Assembly: GCA_030538235.1 (NCBI GenBank) | Contig: JAUNUJ010000004.1 | Location: 161,735-225,734 of the forward strand | Direction: 5' to 3' | Length of the DNA stretch: 64,000 nucleotides | Origin: Alcaligenaceae bacterium | GTDB lineage: Bacteria; Pseudomonadota; Gammaproteobacteria; Burkholderiales; Burkholderiaceae_B | Program-made: the position numbers and the translations under genes | Shown here: positions 1 through 9,439 of the stretch, piece after piece | How positions within the stretch are numbered: the first letter of the stretch is position 1 | Layout of the letters: the number at the start of each line of letters is the position of its first letter | The notes under the pieces: generated by a model | Seen by the model: only the letters and a program-made list of their open reading frames with translations | What the model was told of the DNA's origin: nothing | Database searches by the model: none

Positions 1-111
1 TAAAAACGTCAGATCAAACTCATAGATAAAAGAAAATGCGGCGAATAACAAGGCACTAAATATAGGCAGCCCCGAAAGTAAGATGATGAGAAAAACTATT
101 AAAGTAATCAT
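1..111 (-). CDS. TRAP transporter large permease (DctM), N-terminal fragment
   Basis: Only the first 37 codons are in the window; the gene runs off the left edge. The visible peptide begins MITLIVFLIILLSGLPIFSA, a hydrophobic helix typical of the DctM start. It follows the small permease and the receptor on the same strand, the usual P-Q-M order. DctM is the 12-helix channel subunit that uses the sodium gradient to import carboxylates handed over by the periplasmic receptor. Family and position agree; substrate cannot be read from this part. Confidence 0.8.
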   Translation of the reverse strand, partial: MITLIVFLIILLSGLPIFSALLFAAFSFIYEFDLTFL

Positions 112-133
112 AAACTGTATTCCTACAAAGGCG

Positions 134-661
134 CTATATCAAGCCACCAACGTCCTTCGACGACTGTTCCGGTTGACCAAAAATCACATTAAATACGTTA
201 ATAAACTGATGAAAGGCCATAAAGCAAATGGCAGCCGCTGCCACACCGTAGTTGTACCAACGTGGTAAACCGGTAGTACCAGAAATGTCTGCCTGAACCA
301 TAGGATCTGTGACCCAGTTAAGGTATAAGTAGGCTAAAAAGGTCAACAGTAAAAAGTTAAGTACAAGCAAAATAAAAGCAAGAATTTTTTTCATCCCAAC
401 TGATAAGTAATGCTGTAGTAAATCAACTTGCAGTAAATTTTTCTTATAAGTTAAATAAGACACACCAAAAAAGGTGATAACTATCAGTAGTTGCAAGGAG
501 ATTTCTTCTGCCCAAAAAAGTGGGCTATGGAAGAGATAACGCAAGGCGACTTGAGCTACCATGATGAGCACTAGCAGAGCCATAAAAATGACAATTAAAA
601 CAACTTCTACTTTTGCAAGGGCGTCATTTACTTTATTAAAAAGTGATTTCAGATTAGACAT
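134..661 (-). CDS. TRAP transporter small permease (DctQ)
   Basis: 175 residues with four hydrophobic segments, normal for DctQ. It contains the typical RYLFHSPLFWAEEIS stretch (family pattern R-x-x-F-x-x-x-x-x-W-x-E-E) near residue 45. DctQ is the inner-membrane partner of the large permease in tripartite ATP-independent periplasmic transport. It lies 17 bases after the receptor gene and 22 bases before the large-permease start, so the three are one operon. The neighbouring gentisate enzymes suggest that an aromatic or ring-cleavage acid is imported; this is inference. Confidence 0.88.
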   Translation of the reverse strand: MSNLKSLFNKVNDALAKVEVVLIVIFMALLVLIMVAQVALRYLFHSPLFWAEEISLQLLIVITFFGVSYLTYKKNLLQVDLLQHYLSVGMKKILAFILLVLNFLLLTFLAYLYLNWVTDPMVQADISGTTGLPRWYNYGVAAAAICFMAFHQFINVFNVIFGQPEQSSKDVGGLI

Positions 662-678
662 AGCAGCTCAAATTCATC

Positions 679-1644
679 CTATTTTTTATTTTCTTCGTAA
701 AATTTCTCGATTAATGGGTGTTTGGCAGAATAATCAACGACCATCTGTTCACCCACTTCTTTTAGAGCACTGATATCAATATCCATGACTTTAGCACCGC
801 CATTTTTCAACGTTTCGAGGTTGTTTTTCTCAGCTTCAATTTGCTGATCAACACCCCAACGTTCGACCTTTTCAAATGCAGTCAGAATATCTTGTTGGTC
901 CTGCTCGTTTAAGGTATCCCACCAACGTTTAGAAGCAACAACCACACCCGGGAAAGCCATATGATTGCTCACTACCAAGTTAGGTGCTTGTTCTTGATAC
1001 TTCATGCTCACCGCTAAATCAAAGTCAGCATCAACTGCATCTAAAAGATTGGTGTTTAAGGCTGAAATAATATCCGCTGGGTCTAAAGCCGTCGGTGCAG
1101 CCCCTAACTTTCGCCAGAAATCACTATAGACTTCTGATGGCACAGAACGGATTTTCATGTTTTTAAAATCATCCACACTGCTTAACTCCTTCACGCTAAG
1201 CACTTGACGCATTCCCGCAAAAACATAACCAATCCCGACCAAACCTTGAGAATCCAACAGCTTCAACATCTCTTGACCGCTTTCAGATTTGGCAGCAGTG
1301 TAGGCTTGCTCGATATCATCAATAATAAAAGGCATTGACCAAGCGTTAAATTCAGGCACACGGGTAGACAGCGAAGTGTTGGTAAGAACCGCTAATTGAA
1401 CACCACCCGTTTGCATGGTAGTAATTACTTGGCTATCCGTACCTAACTGACTTAATGGGAAGATACGAATCTGATTTTTACCCTCACTAAGCGCTTGAAG
1501 CTCCGTGTTCATTTTTTCAGATACTTTATTCCAGTTATGGGTCGGATGTGTCACCATGGCCATACGGTAAGTGGCGGCCTGCGCATTAGCAACAACGCCT
1601 AAACCCATCATCAAACTGAGCGCAAGAGCTGATATTCTTTTCAT
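679..1644 (-). CDS. TRAP transporter substrate-binding protein (DctP family)
   Basis: 321 residues starting with a Sec signal peptide, with likely cleavage after ANAQA near residue 23. The mature part has the DctP layout, including a conserved Arg region (KNMKIRSVP) near residue 165 where family members bind the substrate carboxylate, and TNLLDAVDADF near residue 200. A good ribosome site (AAGGAG) precedes the ATG. It is the periplasmic receptor for the two downstream permeases. Being next to 3-hydroxybenzoate/gentisate genes, it may bind an aromatic carboxylate, but most DctP ligands cannot be predicted from sequence. Confidence 0.9.
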   Translation of the reverse strand: MKRISALALSLMMGLGVVANAQAATYRMAMVTHPTHNWNKVSEKMNTELQALSEGKNQIRIFPLSQLGTDSQVITTMQTGGVQLAVLTNTSLSTRVPEFNAWSMPFIIDDIEQAYTAAKSESGQEMLKLLDSQGLVGIGYVFAGMRQVLSVKELSSVDDFKNMKIRSVPSEVYSDFWRKLGAAPTALDPADIISALNTNLLDAVDADFDLAVSMKYQEQAPNLVVSNHMAFPGVVVASKRWWDTLNEQDQQDILTAFEKVERWGVDQQIEAEKNNLETLKNGGAKVMDIDISALKEVGEQMVVDYSAKHPLIEKFYEENKK

Positions 1645-1670
1645 GAATGTCTCCTTATGAGAAAATTTTT

Positions 1671-1699
1671 ATTTAAAACGGCGCTCACTGATGGCGCCG
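1671..1699 (-). terminator. weak terminator or attenuator between the enzyme genes and the TRAP genes
   Basis: Arms CGGCGC (1679-1684) and GCGCCG (1694-1699) pair over a 9-base loop. On the minus strand the stem is followed by TTTTAAAT. It sits between the fumarylpyruvate hydrolase stop and the receptor start, so it may lower transporter expression relative to the enzymes or separate two units. Confidence 0.45.
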
Positions 1700-1723
1700 C
1701 TCATGCCTTTACAGCAATTAAAA

Positions 1724-2410
1724 CTACTTGATACTCAAATGAATAGAACCGACATTAGTGATGGTGCCTTCTAAGCTGTCACCACTAACAACCGGACCAA
1801 CACCTTCAGGCGTACCAGTTAAGATCACATCGCCCGGCTCTAGGTGGTAAAATTTGGATAGGTGTTCTAGAATTTCAGGCACATTCCAAATAAGCAAATC
1901 AATGGTTGAGTCTTGCTTAGTCTCACCGTTAACAGTTAATTTAATTTGAGAGTTTTCAACAAGTGCAGGGTCTAGCTGTACAACCTCACTAATCACAGCG
2001 GATTGTTCGAAGTCTTTACCCAAGTCCCAAGGTCTATTGGTTTCACGAGCCTTAAGCTGTAGGTCACGACGGGTCATATCTAAACCACAAGCAAAGCCAT
2101 AGACATACTCCCAAGCCTTGTCACGCTCAATATTGACGCCCTCTTTACCAATCACAATCACTAACTCCATTTCGTAGTGGTAGTTTGCGGTGGATAAAGG
2201 ATAATCAATCGCGCTACCGCTAGGCACATAGGTGCTAGGGTGCTTTAAGAAGTAAAATGGCTCATTGATCGACTTATCAACAGAGACGCCCATTTCCGCA
2301 GCATGCGCGTGGTAGTTACGACCCACACAGAAAATACGGTGGATAGGAATCTTAACGTCGCTGTCTTTGACCGTTAGAGATGGGCTAATTCTTTCTTTAA
2401 AAATAGTCAT
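1724..2410 (-). CDS. fumarylacetoacetate hydrolase family protein, probable fumarylpyruvate hydrolase
   Basis: 228 residues, the short FAH form. The metal-binding region (HYEMELVIVIG, near residue 78) and the later MTRRDLQ and PWDLGKDFEQSA segments are typical of fumarylpyruvate hydrolases of gentisate pathways (NagK type). The enzyme splits fumarylpyruvate into fumarate and pyruvate, the last step of the route. It is the fourth enzyme gene in a tight minus-strand run, 26 bases after gentisate dioxygenase. A related acylpyruvase activity is possible, but the neighbours favour fumarylpyruvate. Confidence 0.9.
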   Translation of the reverse strand: MTIFKERISPSLTVKDSDVKIPIHRIFCVGRNYHAHAAEMGVSVDKSINEPFYFLKHPSTYVPSGSAIDYPLSTANYHYEMELVIVIGKEGVNIERDKAWEYVYGFACGLDMTRRDLQLKARETNRPWDLGKDFEQSAVISEVVQLDPALVENSQIKLTVNGETKQDSTIDLLIWNVPEILEHLSKFYHLEPGDVILTGTPEGVGPVVSGDSLEGTITNVGSIHLSIK

Positions 2411-2436
2411 TAATTTAATCCTTTTGATTTGAATTC

Positions 2437-3468
2437 TTAGTAAACACCTAAGTAATTGTGCAATGGCATTTCATCAGCAAAAATCAGATATGCTGCGCTA
2501 TCGCCGGTATTTTTGAAGGTAATTTTTTCGTAACCCGGTGCTGACAGGGTGTCTTTTTCAGTCCATTCAACTTGCTCGTCATCGGCAATTTTCATGCTGC
2601 CCTGACCTTCGATCACGTGGAAAATACGACCTGAGGTTTGTTGAGGCAAGCACACCTCAGCATTTGGATTAATGCGTACCGCACCAAAACCAATCGTCGG
2701 GAAGACGCTGGCACCGGTTTCCGGATTGATATAACGAACTAAGGCATAGTCATGACCGGCGTATTGCTGAGCTAATTTATCCAGACTTTCTTTGGTGCGA
2801 ACCCAAGGGTAGCGCAACTGAGGGGTCTTAAGATTCTTAGTAACACCCTCCATATCCGGCACAATACCGGCGGCACTGTACTCACTATCCGAAGCGTCAT
2901 TGTCACGGTGTAGGGTTTGTGACGCGCCTTCGATAGCCCAAGAGGTCTCTAGATAATAAATTAGCGGTAAGTCTAAAACATCCAACCAAATAATCGGTGT
3001 ACCGCCCGCATGCGTGTGCTCGTGCCACTGACCGCACGGCGTTAAAATCAAGTCACCACGCTCCATACGACAAGGCTCACCATCAACAATCGTGGTAGCG
3101 CCCTCACCCTCGACGATGATACGCACCGCATTTGGCGTGTGTTTGTGATTGGGTGCGGTTTCACCCGGGAGAATCAACTGCATCCCCATATAGATGCTTG
3201 GGGTCGCTTGCATATTTTCCAGACCATGGCCGGGGCATGCTAAGACCAAGACACGGCGTTCAGCTTTTTCCATCGGTGTTAATTCACCGGCACGCATTAA
3301 GAGAGGACGAATCTCATCGTAGCGCCATAGCGTGTTCTCAGTATGACGAGTCGGTTTACCATGAGGTAGCACCGCACGCATATTGGGCCATAATGGCACT
3401 AAGTTATTTTGCTTAAGACTATCGCGATAGTCCTGAGGTAACTCATCTAATGTCCCTAATTGACTCAT
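2437..3468 (-). CDS. gentisate 1,2-dioxygenase
   Basis: 343 residues with two cupin folds. The first cupin (about residues 100-175) carries NHKHTPNAVRIIVEGEG and later WHEHTH, which supply the iron-binding histidines. The second cupin (about 265-335) has the fold pattern (FHVIEGQGSM) but no clear metal histidines, as in known members. It opens the ring of gentisate (2,5-dihydroxybenzoate) to maleylpyruvate. It is packed between the hydroxylase and the hydrolase genes. I considered 1-hydroxy-2-naphthoate dioxygenase, but the operon points to gentisate. Confidence 0.93.
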   Translation of the reverse strand: MSQLGTLDELPQDYRDSLKQNNLVPLWPNMRAVLPHGKPTRHTENTLWRYDEIRPLLMRAGELTPMEKAERRVLVLACPGHGLENMQATPSIYMGMQLILPGETAPNHKHTPNAVRIIVEGEGATTIVDGEPCRMERGDLILTPCGQWHEHTHAGGTPIIWLDVLDLPLIYYLETSWAIEGASQTLHRDNDASDSEYSAAGIVPDMEGVTKNLKTPQLRYPWVRTKESLDKLAQQYAGHDYALVRYINPETGASVFPTIGFGAVRINPNAEVCLPQQTSGRIFHVIEGQGSMKIADDEQVEWTEKDTLSAPGYEKITFKNTGDSAAYLIFADEMPLHNYLGVY

Positions 3469-3480
3469 CTCATTTTCTCC

Positions 3481-4695
3481 CTATTTTAATTGCCATTCTT
3501 GTGGCTGCTTTAAACTATTATTAAGATCCCAGCTATAAAGCCAGCTAACAGCATCGTAAAATTCTTCTTGCTTGCGATGTGGCCAAAGACTGTTTCTAAC
3601 CTGTCTCTCAATGCCTTTGGCATGGTAAATACGGCCCATTTCACGAGTGCTCCAAACCACACGGGCTGTGCGAGGAATGCGTAGTGATTCGTATAAAGCA
3701 AAAGCTTCTTTAAAGTTAAAGTTTTTGTCACGAACAGCTTCAGCTAAAGTCACCGCATCCTCAAGTGCCATACACGCACCTTGGGCCATATACTGCATCA
3801 TTGGGTGAGCCGCATCACCGAGGATTTGTACGCGATCGCTACCCCACTTTTCTATCGGTTCACGATCAGCAGTCGCCCAACGCATCCAAGACGTTGGCAA
3901 ATCAAGCAACTGCGCAGGCACCTCATGAATACCCTGGAAGTAAGATAAAACCTCCTCACGTGAACCCTCTCTGACACCCCACTCTTCCTGTTCACGGCTA
4001 TGGAACGTCACGACTAAGTTGTATTCCTTACCGCCACGTAAGGGGTAATGAACTAAGTGACAATGTGGGCCAGCCCATAAGAACGGCGCATTAACACGCA
4101 GTTCTTCAGGCATTCTCTCTTGTGGAACCACCGCACGATAAACTACGTGACCAGTTACTCGAGCCGGATCACCAATCAACTTCTGACGAACTACCGAACG
4201 CACACCATCGGCACCGATTAAAATGTCACCGCTAAACTCACGCTTATCGCTGGTCATTACCTTGACACCATCAGCTGTTTCTTCATAATCAACTATTTCA
4301 GTTGATGGATGGAAAGACACATTCGTTTTATTTTCAAGATTTTCTAATAAAGAACCATGTATATCAGCACGGTGAATAACACCATACGGATTACCAAAAC
4401 GCTCACGAAAACGCTCGCCCGTATCAAATTTAACTAATGTCTTAGCGTCTACCGCATCTTTCATAATGATGTGATCGGTATAAACAGCTCTGCCTCGAGC
4501 TGACTCACCCGCACCTAAGGCATCAAGTGCTGCAAAAGCATTAGGGCCTAATTGAATGCCGGCACCGATTTCCCTAAACTCAGGGGCTCTTTCGATTAAA
4601 TCGATGTCCAGACCCAATTCAGCCAGAGCCAAGGCAGCGGCTAAACCACCAATACCGCCTCCGGCAACGATGACTTTTTGTTTATTGTTATTCAA
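3481..4695 (-). CDS. FAD-dependent 3-hydroxybenzoate 6-hydroxylase (or salicylate 5-hydroxylase-like monooxygenase)
   Basis: 404 residues, class A flavoprotein hydroxylase. It has the dinucleotide-binding GGGIGGLAAALALAELG at residue 12, the DG motif in GADGVRSVVRQ near 160, and the GD motif in LGDAAHPMMQYMAQGACMALEDA near 290. Size and neighbours match 3-hydroxybenzoate 6-monooxygenases (XlnD/NagX type), which make gentisate using NADH and oxygen. The gene lies 12 bases before gentisate dioxygenase and is clearly in the operon. Exact substrate (3-hydroxybenzoate or another hydroxybenzoate) is inferred from context. Confidence 0.88.
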   Translation of the reverse strand: MNNNKQKVIVAGGGIGGLAAALALAELGLDIDLIERAPEFREIGAGIQLGPNAFAALDALGAGESARGRAVYTDHIIMKDAVDAKTLVKFDTGERFRERFGNPYGVIHRADIHGSLLENLENKTNVSFHPSTEIVDYEETADGVKVMTSDKREFSGDILIGADGVRSVVRQKLIGDPARVTGHVVYRAVVPQERMPEELRVNAPFLWAGPHCHLVHYPLRGGKEYNLVVTFHSREQEEWGVREGSREEVLSYFQGIHEVPAQLLDLPTSWMRWATADREPIEKWGSDRVQILGDAAHPMMQYMAQGACMALEDAVTLAEAVRDKNFNFKEAFALYESLRIPRTARVVWSTREMGRIYHAKGIERQVRNSLWPHRKQEEFYDAVSWLYSWDLNNSLKQPQEWQLK

Positions 4696-4747
4696 GTCCT
4701 TCTCCTTTTATATACTGATAGTAAATTCTTTAAGATGATGAGATGTA

Positions 4748-5383
4748 TTAGACAAAGTCAGGCTGTTGAGTTGGTGCTGCTTTCTTAAAGGCTTCTAATT
4801 CTGTGCAATAGTCAAAGACCTTTTTACATAAAACAAACTCAGCCAAGTCACAACCCATACGATGGGCGTTAGCGTATTGAGGAACTAAACAGACATCAGC
4901 TAGGCTGACACGATCACCAAAACAGAAAGTACCGGTATAGCTTTTTTCTAATTGTCGCTCAATGGCAGTAAATCCCTGGCTAATCCAGTGTTGATACCAA
5001 CGATTCTTTTGCTCTTCGCTAACCTTAAGTTCTTGCGTCAAGTACTTCAGCACTTTCATGTTATTAATCGGGTGCATATCTGTGGCAAAGATATAACAAA
5101 AAGACAAGACCCTAGCTTTTTCTTCACTATCTTGAGGTAGTAATTTTGGTTCAGGGTATTTTTCATCAAGGTACTGCAAAATGGCCATGGACTGGGTCAG
5201 ACGAAAACCATTATCCTCTAAAACCGGCACGCCCATCATGGGATTAACAGCGGTAAAGGCGTCTTGACTTTGCTCCCCTATACGGATATTTAATGGTAGA
5301 TAGTCATAATCCAGTCCCTTTAGTGCCAAAGCAATGCGCACTCGGTAAGATGTAGAACTGTTAAAGAAACTATGTAGTTGCAT
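4748..5383 (-). CDS. maleylpyruvate isomerase (zeta-class glutathione transferase family)
   Basis: About 211 residues from the start chosen here. The N-terminus MQLHSFFNSSTSYRVRIALA contains the SSxSxRVR signature that binds glutathione in zeta-class enzymes. The ATG at 5383 has a GGAG ribosome site 7 bases upstream; a longer reading frame exists, but its extra nine residues fall in front of this signal. The enzyme isomerises maleylpyruvate to fumarylpyruvate, and tyrosine-pathway maleylacetoacetate isomerases look the same. It is the first gene of the minus-strand catabolic run, facing the LysR gene. Confidence 0.9.
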   Translation of the reverse strand: MQLHSFFNSSTSYRVRIALALKGLDYDYLPLNIRIGEQSQDAFTAVNPMMGVPVLEDNGFRLTQSMAILQYLDEKYPEPKLLPQDSEEKARVLSFCYIFATDMHPINNMKVLKYLTQELKVSEEQKNRWYQHWISQGFTAIERQLEKSYTGTFCFGDRVSLADVCLVPQYANAHRMGCDLAEFVLCKKVFDYCTELEAFKKAAPTQQPDFV

Positions 5384-5443
5384 TCGATAACTCCAATATT
5401 TGTTGATCAAATATTAGACCTGCATAGGGATTTTTAACAGTGA

Positions 5444-5468
5444 TTTGTTATCATAGTGATATAACAAA
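5444..5468. promoter_or_regulatory. palindromic operator candidate between the gentisate operon and its LysR regulator
   Basis: Perfect 8-base arms TTTGTTAT (5444-5451) and ATAACAAA (5461-5468) flank a 9-base spacer in the short divergent region. Size and place fit a LysR-family binding site that controls both directions. No binding data can be read from sequence. Confidence 0.55.
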
Positions 5469-5490
5469 ACTGCATAGCACAATCTCACCT

Positions 5491-6423
5491 ATGAACATCT
5501 TCAAAAATCTCAAGTTTCAACATCTGCAACTCTTGGTCTACTTGGATGAGACAGGCAGCTTGACCAAAGCCTCTGAACGTCTGCATATTACCCAGCCCGC
5601 ATTATCCCGTTGGCTCAGCGAAATTGAAGCAGAAAGTGGTACCGTGCTTTTTGAACGTACTGGCAAAGGCATGAAAGCAACACCCGCCGGCATGATCTTT
5701 ATCGAATATGCACATCGCATTTTAAAGAACCTGGAACGCGTCGAAGAGGACTTACACGCACTTAAAGTCGGTTCATCACGAACCTTTAGAGTCGGCATCA
5801 CTCCCGCCTGTGCGCCTACCCTGATTCCGTTAACCGTCACCTTATTTCAGCAATTACAGCCTAATGTCAAATTAGTCGTCAAAGAAGAGTTAATGCAAGA
5901 CCTGGTGCCGCAATTGCATACTGATAAATTAGATATTGTGGTGGGTCGCTTAGATAACTATTCCCCTGATTCATTAACCATGAGTGAGGTAATTTATGAA
6001 GATCATGTAAAGATTTTCGGCCGCTATGATCACCCGCTTGCCGGACAAAAAAATGTGCCATGGACCGCTCTTAAAGAATACCCGTGGATTATCTGGCCTA
6101 AGGAAACCCCTATACGTAAGCAATTAGATAGATTACTGACCATCGCAGGTATCACCACCATTGATTATTACATTCAATCAAATTCATTTTTTATGAATCT
6201 AAACTTAATGCAAAGCGGTGATTACATCTCAGCGGGCTCTGAATCGGCGGTGCAATCTTTAGCTAAAACCAATTTGCTCAGTATCATACAGATGGAAAAA
6301 CTTAAAACTATCCATCCCGGCTCTATTGGCATGATCTATTTAGTCGATCAGCTGAATACCTACTTAATGCAGGATTTTGTTGACTGCTTACACCGAGCGG
6401 CGAAGTTATTGAATTTTAGCTAA
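5491..6423 (+). CDS. LysR-family transcriptional regulator of the gentisate operon
   Basis: 310 residues from the ATG in MNIFKNLKFQHLQLLVYLDE. A winged helix at the N-terminus (TKASERLHITQPALSRWLSE) is followed by the periplasmic-binding-like effector domain from about residue 90. The frame is open 17 codons further upstream, but those codons overlap the palindrome and do not look like LysR, so I prefer this start. It is transcribed away from the isomerase gene, the classic layout for a LysR activator and its target. The inducer is probably a pathway aromatic; this is inference. Confidence 0.88.
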   Translation: MNIFKNLKFQHLQLLVYLDETGSLTKASERLHITQPALSRWLSEIEAESGTVLFERTGKGMKATPAGMIFIEYAHRILKNLERVEEDLHALKVGSSRTFRVGITPACAPTLIPLTVTLFQQLQPNVKLVVKEELMQDLVPQLHTDKLDIVVGRLDNYSPDSLTMSEVIYEDHVKIFGRYDHPLAGQKNVPWTALKEYPWIIWPKETPIRKQLDRLLTIAGITTIDYYIQSNSFFMNLNLMQSGDYISAGSESAVQSLAKTNLLSIIQMEKLKTIHPGSIGMIYLVDQLNTYLMQDFVDCLHRAAKLLNFS

Positions 6424-6672
6424 CACCTAACGTGACAAAAGCCGAATAACTGTCAAGATTTTTCATATAAAAGCTAAAACCGTAATAAATTGACATGAGG
6501 ATAGCCCATCCATCAGCATCCTCATGCACTGATAGAGAGATATTGTTATTATTGAGTATTTCCTAACGCATTGTTAATAGATGTACAAGAACTTCATACT
6601 GACACCTAAAGATCGAGTAACGATTTACAGATTGACAAGCGGCATCAATTCTTCACATTTATGAGGGTCATA

Positions 6673-7368
6673 ATGATCAAACTAATTGCACCCGTGCTGC
6701 TAGTTGAAGATGATTATTGTATGCAAGACCGTTTGCGGGCTATTTTATTAGACATTGGCTATCAGGCCGATGAGCTTGTTTTTAAAGACTCCATCAGGGA
6801 GACTCGAAACGATGTCGATTTTTATAAAATTGCCTTGGCACTTATCGACTTAGGCTTACCCGACGGTAATGGCATTGAAATTATCGAATCCTTGAGTGCA
6901 GCACGCCCTGATATTCCGATTCTGGTTATTTCTGCTTGGAGCACCGAACAAATGATTATCAACGCCTTACAAGCCGGTGCAAATGGCTATATTCTAAAAG
7001 AGCGCGATGATATCGAATTAAAGGTATCAATCCGAAGCATCTTAAGAGGTGGCGCACCGATCGACCCCTTTATTGCCCGTCACATTTTGAATAAGATCCC
7101 TTTGACAAAAATCGAAGCCGAGGTCACGACAGACCAAGATGCACTTAAGGAGCAAGTCGATAGCCATACACAAGAAATCCATTTGACTGAGCGAGAATTC
7201 CAGATTCTTAACTTGGTTGCTTCAGGTTTAAGTAATCAAGAAATTGCCGATCATATTTTCTTATCTCGGCATACTGTCGAAACGCATATTCGACACGTGT
7301 ACCGCAAACTCGCTGTCACTAATCGCACCAAGGCCATTAATGTCGCCCGTGAAATTGGTTTAATTTAA
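6673..7368 (+). CDS. NarL/FixJ-type two-component response regulator
   Basis: About 231 residues. The receiver domain has the acidic pair in LLVEDDY near residue 10, the phospho-acceptor Asp in ALIDLGLPDGNG near 60, and a LuxR-type helix-turn-helix at the C-terminus (LTEREFQILNLVASGLSNQE). The ATG at 6673 has GAGGG 5 bases upstream; an in-frame ATG 12 bases earlier is possible. It ends 18 bases before a histidine kinase gene, so the two form a pair. The stimulus and target genes are not visible. Confidence 0.9.
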   Translation: MIKLIAPVLLVEDDYCMQDRLRAILLDIGYQADELVFKDSIRETRNDVDFYKIALALIDLGLPDGNGIEIIESLSAARPDIPILVISAWSTEQMIINALQAGANGYILKERDDIELKVSIRSILRGGAPIDPFIARHILNKIPLTKIEAEVTTDQDALKEQVDSHTQEIHLTEREFQILNLVASGLSNQEIADHIFLSRHTVETHIRHVYRKLAVTNRTKAINVAREIGLI

Positions 7369-7386
7369 GGTATTAAGGCCGGGATA

Positions 7387-9327
7387 ATGCGAGTCGGAAC
7401 AACTAATTTTCGTCTTTTCGGTGCCATAGCATGGTGTTTATGTTTACTCTGCCTGCTTTTGCCACAGATGGCCTCAGCGCATGTGACCGGTCAAACCGTA
7501 CTTAGTGGTTATACGGCTAACCATCATCCACCTTTATGCACAATAGATATTGACACGGTCTACAGCACCCAATCTGCTGTCGACTCGCCGGATCAGTTGG
7601 CGGAAGTAAATTGGCAAGCGGTGACATTACCAGATGTGTGGACTAAGCGTTGGCCAGACTTTAGCGGTGTTGTCTGGTACCGACTCGACTGGGAGGCTGA
7701 CTGCTCAAAAAGCCCGAACTTTGAACCGCTAGCCATTCTCGTCAAATCAATGAATATGGCTGCTAAGATTTGGTCAAATAATGCCCTATTGTGGTCAGAT
7801 CCTCACCTAATAGAGCCAATCAGTCGTAGCTGGAACTCACCACGCTTTCTTGCTTTACCGGAGAGCACGTTTAAACCGTCGGGTATTAATCATCTCTATG
7901 TCAGACTGACGGGTAATGCCTTGACCTCTCCGGGATTAGGTGTTGTCGAGATAGGCACGATTCATGATATTAGTTTTAAATATAAACTTGCCGCTTGGAA
8001 CCAACGGACGATTTTCTATTTAAATATCATTATTTCTGTTACCCTAGGCTTGCTCTGTGCTTGCATCTGGTTTTTTCGTCGCCAAGAAGCGGCTTACGGT
8101 TGGTATGTTCTCGCCTCAATTTGCTGGGTGGCATTTATTTCCAATACACTAGTAACCGAGACAGCGCCTTTTTCAGATACTTTAAGTCTGACAAAATACT
8201 ATATTGCTTTCTTTGTCGCCTATATCTATAGCTTCTGCATATTTACTTGGCGATTTTTAGGTAAAAAACACCCGCGATTTGAAAAAATCTACTTGTTACT
8301 TAGCGTAGTATTAAGTGCCTCACTCTGGCTAACTCCTGAAGCATTTGCAAAAAATACCATCTTGATTGCTTTTTACGGGGCTATTTTTACATTTATTATT
8401 AACAGCCTGTTTGTATCCTATCAAAGCTTCAGGACACGCCAACTTGAACTGTGGTTGCTTGGAATCACCTTAATTACTTGTCTCATTCTAAGTATGATTT
8501 CAACCATCTCTATCATTCAATCACTGGGCAATGCCTCTGTTGTGTTAGCCTATACTGCCTTAGTATTTGCGATTTTTTTAACGATCGTCTTAGCTCTAAG
8601 ATTAACCCAAAGTTTGCAAAAGATTGAAAATTTCAACGAGGAACTTAACCTAAAAATACTTGAAGCCGAACAAGCTTTAGAGACAACTCTAACCAACCGC
8701 CATCAATTAACAATTAAAAACAATCAACTTAAAGAGCGCCTCAATCTTGCTCAGGAATTACACGATGGTCTAGGCAGCTCTCTTGTCAGAGCCATGGTTG
8801 AAGTGTCCCATGCTCAGGAAAATCTGAACAATAAACGTACATTGTCCATTTTGAGCCTACTTCGTAATGACTTAAGGCAAATTATTGACAGTTTTTCTGA
8901 GAGTCACTTACAGCTGCCACAGAACCCCATCTACTGGTTGGCTCCTTTGCGCAACCGATTTATTCAAATTTTTGATGATCTCGGCATCAAGTTGCAATGG
9001 GAAGTGGACGAAAAGTGGTGCACACCACCTAGTTCAATCCTATGCCTGACGCTTTACCGAGTGGCCGAAGAAGCCCTCACCAATGTCATCAAACATAGTC
9101 AAGCCAGTGAAGTCTTGTTTACCTGCCGAGTTAAGGACTACGGCATTGAACTCACAATCAGTGACAATGGCGTGGGTTTTAATACGGTGGATATCGAACG
9201 CAGCGGTATTGGCGTTGGCATGCAAAGTATGCGTGAACGGGTTAGACGCTTGGCGGGTGTATTACAAATAGATTCAGAACCGGGGAAAACCACTCTCACT
9301 GTGCGCGTACCTAATGCAAACAAATAA
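7387..9327 (+). CDS. membrane sensor histidine kinase (HisKA_3 / NarX-DegS type) with 7TMR-DISM-like input
   Basis: 646 residues. A signal peptide ends near ASAHVTG (about residue 32). An extracytoplasmic beta-rich domain runs to about residue 200, followed by a bundle of about seven membrane helices to about 410, the layout of 7TMR-DISM sensors. A coiled stretch leads to the phospho-accepting His in AQELHDGLGSSL, then the ATP-binding N box (EEALTNVIKHS) and G boxes (ISDNGVGFN, GIGVGMQSM). It phosphorylates the regulator encoded just upstream. Such input domains often sense carbohydrates or surface signals; the ligand here is unknown. Confidence 0.88.
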   Translation: MRVGTTNFRLFGAIAWCLCLLCLLLPQMASAHVTGQTVLSGYTANHHPPLCTIDIDTVYSTQSAVDSPDQLAEVNWQAVTLPDVWTKRWPDFSGVVWYRLDWEADCSKSPNFEPLAILVKSMNMAAKIWSNNALLWSDPHLIEPISRSWNSPRFLALPESTFKPSGINHLYVRLTGNALTSPGLGVVEIGTIHDISFKYKLAAWNQRTIFYLNIIISVTLGLLCACIWFFRRQEAAYGWYVLASICWVAFISNTLVTETAPFSDTLSLTKYYIAFFVAYIYSFCIFTWRFLGKKHPRFEKIYLLLSVVLSASLWLTPEAFAKNTILIAFYGAIFTFIINSLFVSYQSFRTRQLELWLLGITLITCLILSMISTISIIQSLGNASVVLAYTALVFAIFLTIVLALRLTQSLQKIENFNEELNLKILEAEQALETTLTNRHQLTIKNNQLKERLNLAQELHDGLGSSLVRAMVEVSHAQENLNNKRTLSILSLLRNDLRQIIDSFSESHLQLPQNPIYWLAPLRNRFIQIFDDLGIKLQWEVDEKWCTPPSSILCLTLYRVAEEALTNVIKHSQASEVLFTCRVKDYGIELTISDNGVGFNTVDIERSGIGVGMQSMRERVRRLAGVLQIDSEPGKTTLTVRVPNANK

Positions 9328-9439
9328 TAGAAAACATAGTAATTAGATGCAAATAAGACACACTTTAAGCTGATATCGATTTATTTCTTAAATTTTTGTT
9401 AATACGATTGCTTATGCAGTCATTAAATAGTAAAGTAGG

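Noticed and set aside
3132-3416. Plus-strand frame inside the gentisate dioxygenase gene
   Set aside because: Shadow of a well-supported gene on the other strand.
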